DNA from: Clusia tigrina
Taxonomy: Eukaryota > Arthropoda > Insecta > Diptera > Clusiidae
Assembly (NCBI GenBank): GCA_920105625.2
Contig: OV050032.1
Location: 201,464,258 to 201,528,257, forward strand
Reading direction: 5' to 3'
DNA length: 64,000 bases
Under the pieces are notes generated by a model. The model was not told the origin of the DNA. It was given only the letters and a program-made list of their open reading frames with translations, and searched no databases. Position 1 is the stretch's first letter; each line of letters opens with the position of its first letter. Both the position numbers and the translations under genes were made by a program. Positions 25,030 to 36,720 of this stretch are shown here, in pieces.

Positions 25030-25497
25030 TTACTTGATCAGGATTGGGCAAGCCTCTTCTAAGAAGTCATCCTGAGACTCCTCCAGTTGAAATTGTGTTC
25101 CCATGTCTCCGTTTCTGGCCCACAGAATGATATTAAATGCAGTTAGTTACAGTCCCGTATGATCCACTGAGAAAACTTCGTTATATGACCTAACGTAATT
25201 AGAGCTATCAGCCATTTTCATTAACCGCCGATCCCAGTGATCAGGAATGACTAATGTTGTCCTCTTAAGATACCCATTAAATTTTGTAGCCCAAACCATG
25301 TTGGACATACGAGTATAGAAGGGTTTCCATTCTGATTCCTTATAATCCTCCTATATCATCCATTTTTCGATACAAGCATTTAGCTCCGGATCAAGGAAGT
25401 CCGATGAGGCCATAGTGATGTGAATCCAGTTGCCCAATGCAGGATTCAACGAATTGAATGATGATGAACTGGTACCCTCTGTGTTGGAATACAATTT
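25030..25497 (-). pseudogene. Unrecognised protein-coding relic with two in-frame stops
   Basis: On the minus strand one frame runs from about 25497 to a stop at 25030-25032. It reads KLYSNTEGTSSSSFNSLNPA, then MASSDFLDPELNACIEKWM (a possible start at 25413), a TAG, EDYKESEWKPFYTRMSN, MVWATKFNGYLKRTTLVIP, DHWDRRLMKMADSSNYVRSY, NEVFSVDHTGL, a TAA, then LTAFNIILWARNGDMGTQFQ and LEESQDDFLEEACPILIK. The varied, amphipathic composition and the single frame with only two stops argue for a once-coding sequence, unlike the repeat-driven frames around it. More of the same protein may continue upstream in another frame (to about 25590: PFVDLNNQSSNPPGLS). I do not recognise the family. It could be a transposon gene or a host pseudogene, and it lies between two tandem arrays. 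Confidence 0.5.
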
Positions 25498-25599
25498 AAG
25501 TCAGATCACATTGTAGCTGGTCTGTGAGAATGACTGGTTGGTGACTCAATCCAGGAGGGTTTGAGGACTGGTTATTAAGGTCTACGAAGGGCAGAGAAT

Positions 25600-26700
25600 G
25601 AATCGTGGAACACCATGTCCGGCCACAAGAGACTGAAGAACAGAAGAAGCACGGAGGATCATGTCTGGGCAGTAAAAGCCTCCAAAATGAAGAGAAATGT
25701 GAGCAGAAGAAGCGCGGTGGAACTTGTCTGGGTAGCAAAGCCCCCAAACCGAAGAGAATTATAACCACAAAGAACCATGAAGGAACATGTCTGGCCAGAA
25801 AAACCACCAAAACGAAGATAATGATGAATAGAAGAAGCGCGGAGGAACATGTTGGCTAGAAATATCTCCATTTCCAAGATGAAGATTACCAAAATGAAGT
25901 CCGGAACACCACGTATAGCTAGAAATGCCTCCAAAATGAAGAGATTGATGAACAGAGAGAACCATTGAGAAACATGTCTGGGTGGAAAAAGCCTGCAAAA
26001 CGAAGAGAAAGATGAACAGAGAAAATGCGGTGGAACTTGCCTGGGTAGCAAAGCCTCCAAAATGAAGAGAATGATGAACAGAGAGAACCATTGAGGAACA
26101 TGTCTGGGTGGGAAAAGCCTCCAAAATGAAAAGAAAGATGAGCAGAAGAAGCTTGGAGCAGCATGTCTCCCTGAAAAGCCTTCAACTCGAAGAGGATGAT
26201 GAGCAGAAAGAAGTGTAGAGGATCCTGTTAGTTAGCATGACATTCATTTCGAAGAGAATGATGCACAGAAAGAAACGATTCGGACCATTTTGTCCAGAAA
26301 GAACTTCAATTCCAAAAGAAAGATTAATAAAAGGGGCGTAGAACACCTCGTCTAGCTAGAAAAGACTCTAAAATGAAGAGAATGATGAGCCAACAGAAGC
26401 ATAAAGGACCATTTCTTGGTAGACAATCCACCGAAACGAAGATAATGATGAACAGAAAGAAGCGCTTAGAACCATGTTGTTTTGAAAGATCTCCAATTCC
26501 AAAAGAAAGATTAATAAAAAGAAGCGTGGAAAACAATGTCCGGCTAGAAAAACCTCTAAAATGAATGGAAAGGCGAACAAATGAGGTGGGGCAGAACATA
26601 TCTGGCTAGAAAAGCCTACAACTCGAAGAGAAAGACGAACAGAAAGAAGCGTGTCCACAAACTGAAAAAGAAAGAACAGCAAGAAAAACCTTTGAAGACT
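25600..26700. repeat. About 63-bp array (GGAACATGTCTGGCTAGAAA)
   Basis: The unit of about 62-63 bp contains GGAACATGTCTGGCTAGAAA, AGCCTCCAAAACGAAGAGAA and TGATGAACAGAAAGAAGC. Around 16 copies are present, with strong divergence and small indels. The open frames on both strands here come from the repeat. Divergence is higher than in the 65-bp array at 47.7-49.2 kb. Confidence 0.85.
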
Positions 26701-27610
26701 AATACTCTACTCAACCGAATACTATCCCTCAACAACTGGTTTGGTAGACTGATTTGAACCATCCCAACCCAATCCACGTTTGAGGAACTGCGTTGCCTTA
26801 ATGAATGAACATTTTTCGTTGGCCGTATCAATCCATATATGGGAAACGTGTGGAATTCTTTTCTCGTTTGCTAACCATAAGGCAAATATGTGAGGACCAC
26901 TTTTCCAGACACTTCAACGAACGCTCGGGCAATGTGGAGTGCAGCCGCTCCGGAGCAGAGCTCGCATTCTGGCATTTAAACTACAAAGTTGGCTACTTTG
27001 CGCCTGTCAACACATCGATGAAGTGCTTCTGCCGGGCCTGTGAGAGTGTGTGTTTTGTGTGCTCAGTGTGTGTATGGGAGTGTGTCCATGTGGATTAGGA
27101 GTATCAATAAAAACGCTGTTCATAACTGATGCGTGCATGGTAAGCAAACAGAAAATGCGGAACGAACTTCGTAGTTCGAGAACAGAAACCCAATTTTTTT
27201 GTTCTTGCTTTTGCCTTGTGTTGACTTAATGGGTATGAGTGGAAGTAGCGAAAGTGTGTGAGTTGTGTGAGTGAGTGAGTGTGTGTGTGTGCGAGTTTGT
27301 GAGTGGAGCCATCGAGGGCAACTGCTGTCATAAGCAATATGAATTGTTACAGATTTGTTGTAAGCAAAACACCATGGAACGGGAGTTCTCGGATGAGTCT
27401 TTTCGCTGCCAGGTGGTTGTGTGCAATTACAATACTCTGAGCAACTGTTCCCATTTGGTAGAGCCAAGGTATCTCCTTCATTTACACATACTTCTCTTGA
27501 CCGTACCCACATTTTCCTCACACTTGTAAGTAGAACCAAGATTTGGTTGGATATGTGATTGAATGGGCCTCCCAGATATACTTGTAGAAAGCAGGCCGAA
27601 TTCCACATCT
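26701..27610. other. Unique intronic sequence
   Basis: No gene is supported. GT/GA-rich tracts lie at 27045-27085 and 27255-27305. Composition is like the other unique blocks. Confidence 0.5.
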
Positions 27611-28745
27611 CTCAAAGGTACTCAGTTGCCCTCGAAGGTACTCCGTTGCCCTCGAAGGTACTACTCAGCTGCCCTCGAATGTATTCAGTTGCCCTCGAAG
27701 GTACTCAGTTGCCCACGAAGGTACTCAGTTGCCCTCGAAGCTCCCCAGTTGCCCTCGAAGGCACTGGTCAGTTGCCCTCGAAGGTACTCAGTTGCCTCGA
27801 AAGTACTCAGTTGCCCTCGAAGGTACTCAGTTGCCCACGAAGGTACTCAGTTGCCCTCGAAGCTCCCCAGTTGCTCTCGAAGGCACTGCTCAGTTGCCTT
27901 CGGAGGTATTCAGTTGCCCTCGGAGGTACCCAGTTGTCCCCGAAAGTATCAAGTTATCTTCGAAGATAACGCAGCTGTCCTCGAAGGTACTCAGTTGCCC
28001 TCGAAGGTACTCAGTTGCCCTCGAAGGTACTCAGTTGCCCACGAAGGTACTCAGTTGCCCTCGAAGCTCCCCAGTTGCCCTCGAAGGCACTGCTCAGTTG
28101 CCCTCGAAGGCACTGCTCAGTTGCCCTCGAAGGCATTGCTCAGTTGCCCTCTAAGGTACTCAGTTGCCCTCGAAGGTACTCAGTTGCCCTCGAAGATGCC
28201 CAGTTGCCTTCGAAGAAACCCATTTGTGCTCGAAGATACTCAGCTGCCCTCGAAGGTACCCAATTGCCCTCTAAGGTACTGCTCAGTTGCCCTCGAAGGT
28301 ACCCAGTTGCCCTCGGAGGTACTCAATTGCCCACGAAGGTACTCAGTTGTCCTCGAAGATACCCAGTTGCCCTCGAAGGTACTCAGTTGCCTCGAAAGTA
28401 CTCAGTTGCCCTCGAAGGTACTCAGTTGCCCACGAAGGTACTCAGTTGCCCACGAAGGTACTCAGTGGCTCTCGAAGGCACTGCTCAGTTGCCTTCGGAG
28501 GTATTCAGTTGCCCTCGGAGGTACCCAGTTGTCCCCGAAAGTATCAAGTTATCTTCGAAGATAACGCAGCTGTCCTCGAATGTACTCAGTTGCCCTCGAA
28601 GGTACTCAGTTGCCCACGAAGGTACTGCTCAGTTGCCCACGAAGGTACTAAGTTGCCTTCGAAGATACTCAGTTGTCCTCAAAATTACCAAGTTATCCTG
28701 GAAGGCACTCAGTTGTCCTCGAAGGTACTCAGTTGCACACAATGC
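27611..28745. repeat. 20-bp GGTACTCAGTTGCCCTCGAA array with 595-bp higher-order repeat
   Basis: The unit is GGTACTCAGTTGCCCTCGAA with point variants and some 23-24 bp versions (GGTACTGCTCAG). A marker run starting CAGTTGCCTTCGGAGG begins at 27891 and again at 28486, 595 bp apart, with the following variant units (including CAAGTTATCTTCGAAG) in the same order. All three plus frames stay open for long distances because the unit has no stop triplets in these frames. Confidence 0.94.
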
Positions 28746-29370
28746 CCACAATTGCTTGTTCTTTGTTGGTTAAAATTCTGGCAGCACTGGCCACATTTGT
28801 TCTGTACAGATTAACATTTCTTTATACGGACCCAATCCAGGCACAAACCCTCCAAAATTCAGCAGGGCTTCCAAGTTTTAAGTAATCGCTCCTTCAAATA
28901 AGCAACCTTGTTAAGCTCAAGGACTTTATTAAGAGTAGTGGTCTCATTAAGTTTGGCAACTTCGTTAAGTTGAACGACCTCGTTAATTTGAGCGACCTCG
29001 TTAATTTGCGCGACCTCGTTAAGTTTGTGAACCCCGTTAAGTTCCGGGACCATGTTACTTTTAACGACCTCGTTAATTTCAGCGATTTCGCCAAGTGGCG
29101 TTGTTGTAGTCCCACAAAAATTTCAAATGAAACTGCTTCAAGCGATCTGAGCTTGGCGTATGATCCTTCCGGTTCCCCTGCCGACTGACCCGGAGCCACG
29201 GTCTACTGCGAAAGCAACGAGTGCCTGCAATAAATGAAGATAAAAACCGCTCCACCGATGTACCTATCAAATGATTCGTAGTGGTAACCAGAATAGATTT
29301 TATATGGTCGTGTCACACCTATTTTTACGCCCACCTAGTATAGTGAATGGAGTAACTGCTCAAGCCATTT
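28746..29370. repeat. Short GACCTCGTTAATTTG array and flanking unique sequence
   Basis: Between about 28905 and 29090 an 18-bp unit (GACCTCGTTAATTTGAGC and variants) repeats about ten times. The rest, including 29095-29300, has no recognisable gene. Confidence 0.7.
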
Positions 29371-30075
29371 TTATGATTCACGGCCCAAATGATTCTCATG
29401 CCAAATGATTCTCATCCCAAATGATTCTCATGCCAAATGATTCTCATCCCAAATAATTCTCATGCCAAATGATTCTCATGCCAAATGATTCGGATATGAA
29501 TGTTTAGAGGAACATGGATTGTATATGGTGGAGTCACATCTATTTTCACACCCACCTCCCATAGGGTAGTACAGAAAAAAACTATGTCGATTTAGTCATA
29601 TAATAAGTATCTATTGATTCCTATTGGTGACAGAGTCAGAGCCAATCTATGTCAACGCCCCAGTGTCCATGGAAAATATGGAAACTAATGACAGGTTAGA
29701 ACTTATTCATTATGCCAGTGAATCATTCATTACGCCAGTGAATCATTCATTATGCCAATGAATTCTTTTTTATGCCACTCCACCACACTCATGAGTTCTT
29801 CATTATGCCACAATGTATCGTTCATTATGCCAATGAACTATTCATTATCCCAATGAATGTTTCGACATCCCAATGACTTCTTCATTATCCCAATGAATGT
29901 TTCATTATCTCAATGACTTCTTCATTATGCGAACGACTTCTTCATTATGCGAATGATTTGTGTTTTATGCCAATGAATTGTTTTTTACACCCATAAATTA
30001 TCCACTATACTCATGAATTCTTCGTTATGCCAATGAATTATTCATCAGGCCAATGAATCGTTAACTATTACTGCA
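29371..30075. repeat. Two short arrays: CCAAATGATTCTCATG and TTCATTATGCCAATGAA
   Basis: At 29390-29490 a 17-bp unit (CCAAATGATTCTCATG) repeats about six times. At 29695-30065 a 17-bp unit (TTCATTATGCCAATGAA) repeats about 18 times with variants. They share the AATGA/TCATT core, so one may derive from the other. Confidence 0.8.
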
Positions 30076-30899
30076 AAATCCCAGTGTCTGAATATGATTC
30101 ATTGATTTTTTATGAACCATTCCATCATTTTTTGAATGTAGAAACACCGCTGTACTAAAAAAAAACAATTTGCCCCACAACAACAACAACAACAATGAAC
30201 GGCAAATACACTTACAATACGAAGACGAAGAACTGCAATCATACTAATACTAATGACAAACATGTCCTGCCATTATTGTCCTTGGTACCTGTTCCTCCTG
30301 TTGCGATGTGTTATCTATAACATTGTGGTGTTCTTGTTGTTGCTGTTGCTGTTGTTGTTGTTGCCATTCTTGCTGTTGTTTGTACACAACTCACATTTAA
30401 CAATTGTGTGCATTCTTGTATATACACACGAGTACTTCTCCCTAACTCCAGCTAGAGTGGCGTCCCCTCACCCCAGCACAGCGCAACCCCTTGCAGAGCA
30501 AGTCACTAACTCACTACCACAATGAATTTCGGAAACTCACTTCGACATGGCATACAAACAACCTGTCATGTTGCTTCCTCACTGTCACCCTCACTCACTC
30601 ACTCACTCACTCACTCACTCACTGGCTCACTGACTCCCTTGCTCCAATGCGGTGCAGCACTATTGCTGCCGCTGACTTTCTCCCTCTCTCGCTCGCTCTC
30701 ACTGGCTCACTCGCTTACTGAGACTATACTCCACCACTCCAGCGTGCATTGTGCTTGTCAACTGTAACATTATATCATTTGGTGCTCGCCTCTTGTGTGC
30801 TCGCATGTAAATTCATGTCATTCAGTTCTGCAACTACCACACGAGTACGTGGGCAAGTACCTGCCTTGCCTGACTGCCTGTGTATCCTCGTGTGCATAC

Positions 30900-30933
<34 letters not shown>

Positions 30934-31305
30934 CCTTGCAGGATGGCTTGGGTGAGTGGGTATTCCATTTGCGCCTTCCTAAATCTGCTCGCTACACACT
31001 TTCGCATCCTGTCAAGTGTGTTTATGCTTCTGCTGTTCTGTTTGGTAGCTCGTGAGCGCTTTCATTATACGAGCTTTCCACACTCTCGTCTTCGGCGGTC
31101 TCCCAACTCTGCCCTGCCCCGCTCTGTCAGTCAGCTCATCCAAGGACCTGGGTATGCGCGTACTGCCAACTAAACTCATTATGTCCTTGGGCCCGTTTTG
31201 TCGTTAGCTGATTTCATTCTGCTCCTGCCAAGTATGTGACCATTGTTCGTTCGCCCGCCCACATACACACATTGTGGGTTGTTGCTAATGCTGCTGCTGC
31301 TCCTC

Positions 31306-31337
<32 letters not shown>

Positions 31338-32420
31338 GCTGTTGTTGTTGTTGTACTCAGTACATCCTTAGTTTTAACAATTATCATTGTGCTCTGCTTC
31401 AGTTCCTTGCTTGTGTGCTCTCATATTTTCGTATTCTTGGGCGCTTTTGTCTCGTTTTGTTTGCTGTTAGTGAGTCAGTCAGCTCCATTGTCGTGCTGGC
31501 ACACAGCTAAAATACACCACAGAACAGAATGGAGCAGACCAGAGGAGAGCACCACAGCACACCACCAGAGCAGAGCACCACCGCACACTGCAAAGCACAG
31601 CAGCTCATGGTGTATCCCTGTAACCACGCATCCGTGAATCCTTTTTCGTCTTTACCTTTCACGTAGCAGAATCTTTTGTTTCACTTTTGTATGACACTGG
31701 GCGGCAGTCAGTGCTTTCACTCCTCCTACTGTGCTGTGTGTTGCAGCCGTGGGAGGAGCACCCAGCGGCTGGCACAATGTTGTCATTGGTTACTACACAA
31801 TTGTTGGTTAAAAGTTGACTAACTGCTGGATTTGTATTCCGCTTTGTGCCATGAATAATGCGCTTGACAACGAAGCCATCAACAAATTCACTTCAGTCTT
31901 GTCTCCAAAAATGCAGGCAATAACTCTTTAGCCGTTATTTTGTGATTTTTCTGTAGCCTGCTTTTAGGCTAATTGAAAAGGCTGAAACCGAAAGGCAACA
32001 ACTTTCCACATTGCTGCCTGGAAGTCACACTTTTAGACGCTTTCGGCTGCTCACAACTGCCTTTAATGTGTGGTAAATATTTTGGCACAAATTTGAAGTC
32101 TACTTTTAGGCTCATTAATTACATAAGTTAATAAGTTCATTAGTTATTAACTACACGACACGATTAGTTATTAACTTCGTTTGCTCTCAGAGAAGACACT
32201 TAAGTAGAAGGATGTGTTTAGCTTCAATGCAGCTGCGTAATGAAATTTATGAGCGATCCATTTTTAGTGTGTTTCACTTTCGCGTTTGAGCGACAGATCC
32301 TTCCGAGATCCTTGGCACATTGGTGCTGTGGCTAAAGTGTCGTCTAATGGCAAATCACATTTTTGCCCATGGCGACAACAAGAAATGGAGAATTCAATCT
32401 TACACAATCCTGCTGAAATC
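30076..32420. other. Unique intronic sequence with microsatellites
   Basis: There is no supported gene. It has CAA (30175-30194), TTG (30335-30365; 31300-31352), CACT (30588-30626) and TG (30898-30932) runs. A frame from an ATG at 30943 gives a hydrophobic start resembling a signal peptide but no domain, and it begins directly beside a TG run; I do not call it. Confidence 0.55.
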
Positions 32421-32429
32421 AAGGATTTT

Positions 32430-34665
32430 CCTCACAGAGCCTAAAGGCTTCCAAAGTAACGCTTTAAGGCTTACAAAGGAACGATTGAAGGCTTATAAAG
32501 TAACGATTGAAGACTCACAAAGTAACGATTTAAGGTTTACAAAGGAATGCTTTAAGGCTTATAAAGTAACGATTGAAGGCTTATAAAGTAACGATTTAAG
32601 GCTTCCAAAGTAACGCTTTAAGGCTCACAAAGGAATGCTTTAAGGCCTGCAAAGTATCGATTTAAGTCTTACAAAGTAACGATTTAAGGCTTACAAAGGA
32701 ATACTTTAAGGCTCACAAAGTAACGATTGAAGGCTTATAAAGTAACGATTTAAGGCTCACAAAGTAACGACTTAAGGTTTACAAAGGAATGCTTTAAGGC
32801 CTGCAAAGTATCGATTTAAGACTTACAAAGTAACGATTTAAGGCTTACAAAGGAATACTTTAAGGCTTATAAAGTAACGATTGAAGGCTTATAAAGTAAC
32901 GATTTAAGGCTCACAAAGTAACGACTTAAGGTTTACAAAGGAATGCTTTAAGGCCTGCAAAGTATCGATTTAAGACTTACAAAGTAACGATTTAAGGCTT
33001 ACAAAGGAATGCTTTAAGGCTTATAAAGTAACGATTGAAGGATTATAAAGTAACGATTTAAGGCTTCCAAAGTAACGCTTTAAGGCTCACAAAGTAACGA
33101 CTTAAGGTTTACAAGCCTTTAAGGCCTGCAAAGTATCGATTTAAGACTTACAAAGTAACGATTGAAGGCTTATAAAGTAACGATTTAAGGCTTCCAAAGT
33201 AACGCTTTAAGACTTACAAAGTAACGATTTAAGGCTTACAAAGGAATACTTTAAGGCTTATAAAGTAACGATTGAAGGCTTATAAAGTAACGATTTAAGG
33301 CTCACAAAGTAACGACTTAAGGTTTACAAAGGAATGCTTTAAGGCCTGCAAAGTATCGATTTAAGACTTACAAAGTAACGATTTAAGGCTTACAAAGGAA
33401 TGCTTTAAGGCTTATAAAGTAACGATTGAAGGATTATAAAGTAACGATTTAAGGCTTCCAAAGTAACGCTTTAAGGCTCACAAAGTAACGACTTAAGGTT
33501 TACAAGCCTTTAAGGCCTGCAAAGTATCGATTTAAGACTTACAAAGTAACGATTGAAGGCTTATAAAGTAACGATTTAAGGCTTCCAAAGTAACGCTTTA
33601 AGACTTACAAAGTAACGATTTAAGGCTTACAAAGGAATACTTTAAGGCTTATAAAGTAACGATTGAAGGCTTATAAAGTAACGATTTAAGGCTCACAAAG
33701 TAACGATTTAAGGCTTACAAAGGAATACTTTAAGGCTTATAAAGTAACTGTTGAGGCCTAAAAAGTAACGATTTAAGGCTCACAATGCTTTAAGGCCTAC
33801 AAAGTAACGATTTAAGGCTCACAAAGTAACGATTTAAGGCTTACAAAGGAATGCTTTAAGGCTTATAAAGTAACGATTGAAGGCTTATAAAGTAACGATT
33901 TAAGGCTTCCAAAGTAACGCTTTAAGGCTCACAAAGTAACGACTTAAGGTTTACAAGCCTTTAAGGCCTGCAAAGTATCGATTTAAGACTTACAAAGTAA
34001 CGATTGAAGGCTTATAAAGTAACGATTTAAGGCTTCCAAAGTAACGCTTTAAGACTTACAAAGTAACGATTTAAGGCTTACAAAGGAATACTTTAAGGCT
34101 TATAAAGTAACGATTGAAGGCTTATAAAGTAACGATTTAAGGCTCACAAAGTAACGATTTAAGGCTTACAAAGGAATACTTTAAGGCTTATAAAGTAACT
34201 GTTGAAGGCTTAAAAAGTAACGATTTAAGGCTCACAATGCTTTAAGGCCTACAAAGTAACGATTTAAGGCTCACAAAGTAACGATTTAAGGCTTACAAAG
34301 GAATGCTTTAAGGCTTATGAAGTAACGATTGAAGGCTTATAAAGTAACGATTTAAGGCTTCCAAAGTAACGCTTTAAGGCTCACAAAGTAACGATTTAAG
34401 GCTTACAAAGGAATACTTTAAGGCTTATAAAGTAACGATTGAAGGCTTATAAAGTAACGATTTAAGGCTTCCAAAGTAACGCTTTAAGGCTCACAAAGGA
34501 ATGCTTTAAGGCCTGCAAAGTAACGATTTAAGGCCTGCAAAGTAACGCTTTAAGACTTACAAAGTAACGATTTAAGGCTTACAAAGGAATACTTTAAGGC
34601 TTATAAAGTAACGATTGAAGGCTTATAAAGTAACGATTTAAGACTTACAAAGTAACGCTAACCCA
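32430..34665. repeat. 20-bp AAAGTAACGATTTAAGGCTT array with higher-order structure
   Basis: The unit of about 20 bp is AAAGTAACGATTTAAGGCTT, with variants AAAGGAATGCTTTAAGG and AAAGTATCGATTTAAG. Marker GTTTACAAGC occurs at 33107, 33498 and 33949, and the variant order around it is the same. Longer blocks of 391 and 451 bp have therefore been duplicated, the second with about three extra units. This is the longest array wholly inside the window. Confidence 0.95.
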
Positions 34666-34789
34666 AAGAATGAAACTGGTTGACTATCCGACAGGCCCCA
34701 CAAAGGGGTTTATAGGAATATTTCATATTACATACTCGTACCCTAATGGAGGATTCTATATACTTGCCTTTTGATTATCTATCTGACTG

Positions 34790-35345
34790 TTTGTTAGTCT
34801 GCTGGTATGCTGGTCTGTTGGTCTGCTGATAAGTTGATCATTTGATCAGTTGATCAGTTGATCAGTTGTTGAGTTGATCAGTTGATCAGTGGAGCAGTTG
34901 ATCAGTTGATCTGTTGGTCTTTTCATTTGTTGGTCTCAGTGTCTCTCTGTGTGTTTGTCTGCTGGTATGTCGGTCTATCAGTCTGTCGGTCTGTCGGTCT
35001 GTTGATCAGTTCATCAGATGATCTGTTGATCTGTTGGTCTTTTCATCTGTTGATCTGTTGATGTGTTGGTCAGTTGGTCTGTTGGTGTGTTGATCTGTTG
35101 ATCAGTTGATCAGTTGATCAGATGATCTGTTGATCTCTTGGTCTTTTCATCTGTTGATCTGTTGATCTGTTGGTCTTTTCATCTGTTGATCTGTTGATCT
35201 GTTGATCTGTTGGACTGTTGGTCTGTTGTTCTGTTGCTCTCTGCCTCTCTGTGTGTTCGCCGGTTGTTCTATTGGTCTGTCTCTAGGTCTGCTCTACATC
35301 TGTTGGTCTGTTCGTAGGTTTGTCTGCATGTCTGTATATCTGTGT
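34790..35345. repeat. Octamer GTTGATCA / GTTGATCT array
   Basis: An 8-bp unit (GTTGATCA, GTTGATCT, GTTGGTCT) fills most of the stretch, with GTCTGTCG variants at the edges. Many copies contain TGATCA, a perfect 6-bp palindrome. Confidence 0.88.
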
Positions 35346-35439
35346 ATGTCATTCCCCTGCGCTCCTGAAGCTTCCAAAAAACTTTGAAAACTGAAATTTG
35401 GCATAGACACGATTTGATGTCAGTTCCCAGGGACAGGTC

Positions 35440-36180
35440 GTAAAGGGCAACCACACCCCGAATTGCTTTTGACACTTTTACTTAAACCAAGTGCGGTCCC
35501 ATTTGGATAATGCGACTTCGATACTTTATGCTTCCATGTGAAAAGCCTCTGTTTCGGAGGGATTTACAGCGAGGCCGAATTCATGACACCAGTGAGATAG
35601 AATGCTGAGTGGATAGTTCAGACTTTTTGTAAGAGTTGAGAGATACTTCCCGGGTGGAGCAATATCAATCCCAACCGCAAAGGCTATTATTCTGTACCTG
35701 GATGGATCTACTCTATTTAGCAGTTTGTTCACCGCCACGTTCCAAATAGGAGGTGATAACATAGCCACACCCCGCAATCGCGGCTCACAACAGAACCAAC
35801 TGGTGGTCTAAGTGGGATCACTGTTTTCTAGGTGATGCGGCTGCCTAACCTACCTAGCCTAACATGCCACCTGGTGCTGTACTTCCTTTAACGCTCCTTT
35901 TCACTTGAGCATTCCCTTTGGAGGCGCTGATGATACGTGCAGAGAGTAGCTGCTCGATGGATCCTATCAGATTGTAATTCAGACCGAGATTTGATAATGG
36001 TTTAATGACAGCGACATGTCTTACGTTCTTGATTGCCCCTTCGATATCCAGAAAAACCGCAAGTGTGTATTCCTTATTGGCCAGCGATCTCTACTACTTC
36101 CATGAGCACGTACAGTGCGGCTTCCACAGACTTGGCATGTGGTGATTTGGATATACGATTGTGATTTATTCAAGCTTCTG
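35440..36180 (-). mobile_element. Reverse transcriptase relic of an R1/LOA/I-like element
   Basis: On the minus strand I read, in order, PHAKSVEAALYVLMEVVE, LAVFLDIEGAIKNVRHVAV, LSNLGLNYNLIGSIEQLLSA, RGVAMLSPPIWNV, RYRIIAFAVGIDIAPPGKYL and WCHEFGLAVNPSETEAF. These are the RT blocks FLDIxGAF, RGxPQGxxLSPLLW, YADD and GLxxNPxKT. The catalytic YADD/FADD is replaced by FAVG, so the enzyme is dead. A short insertion splits the region at about 35778-35863. Confidence 0.85.
35778..35863 (+). mobile_element. Short dispersed insertion ending CTAACCTACCTAGCC
   Basis: It interrupts the RT relic between the blocks read as STAPGGM and RGVAMLSPP. The segment TGGTGGTCTAAGTGGGATCA followed by GCGGCTGCCTAACCTACC resembles 62424-62477 (TGGTGGTCTGAGTTAGTAGA, then CCAACCTAACCTAA), so it belongs to a dispersed family. 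Its orientation follows the CTAACC end. Confidence 0.55.
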
Positions 36181-36720
36181 ATATGGCATACTTTTGAATC
36201 CTAATTAGAACGCTCAACAAAAAACCAGTAAAGAAATAGAACAGAATTAAAGATGTCCTATTCCAGGATATGGCATTCGTCTGTCCTGAGGCTACGCCTC
36301 TATAAACATGCATACCTTCTGTTTTGACTTGTGGACAAACTCTCTCAGAGAGACGATGCCTTTCTTGTGTCTAAAACTATGTAGCATATTAGTTTTTAAA
36401 CACAAATTATCTTTGCGAGAGAGAGAGAGAAACATTCTTCTCAATGCCAACAAAGAGACGGCGAAAATTACTTGTGTGAGTAGTTCAATCACTGGATTGT
36501 GTTCTATAATTAAATAGAACTGGTTTCGTTTCAAGGGAATTCAATTCAATGTCGATTCAATGAAGTAACGGCTGACTAGATTCCAATATACTACAGACTT
36601 CAAATCGGTATATATATTCTATATACATATACAACCGTTAAAGCTCCTACTTCTAAGTCACAATGGCCTAGTTTCGTTACGACGCAACTCCTTTTTATAT
36701 ATGATCTGATATTGAAAACT
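36181..36720. other. Unassigned sequence
   Basis: I see no gene or array, only a short GA run at 36416-36430. Confidence 0.4.

Noticed and set aside
27563..28773. Open frames of 252-333 codons in all three plus frames
   Set aside because: The 20-bp unit lacks stop triplets in these frames; simultaneous openness of three frames argues against coding.
30943..31173. Small frame with a hydrophobic N-terminus like a signal peptide
   Set aside because: It starts beside a TG run, has no domain, and lies in ordinary intronic sequence.
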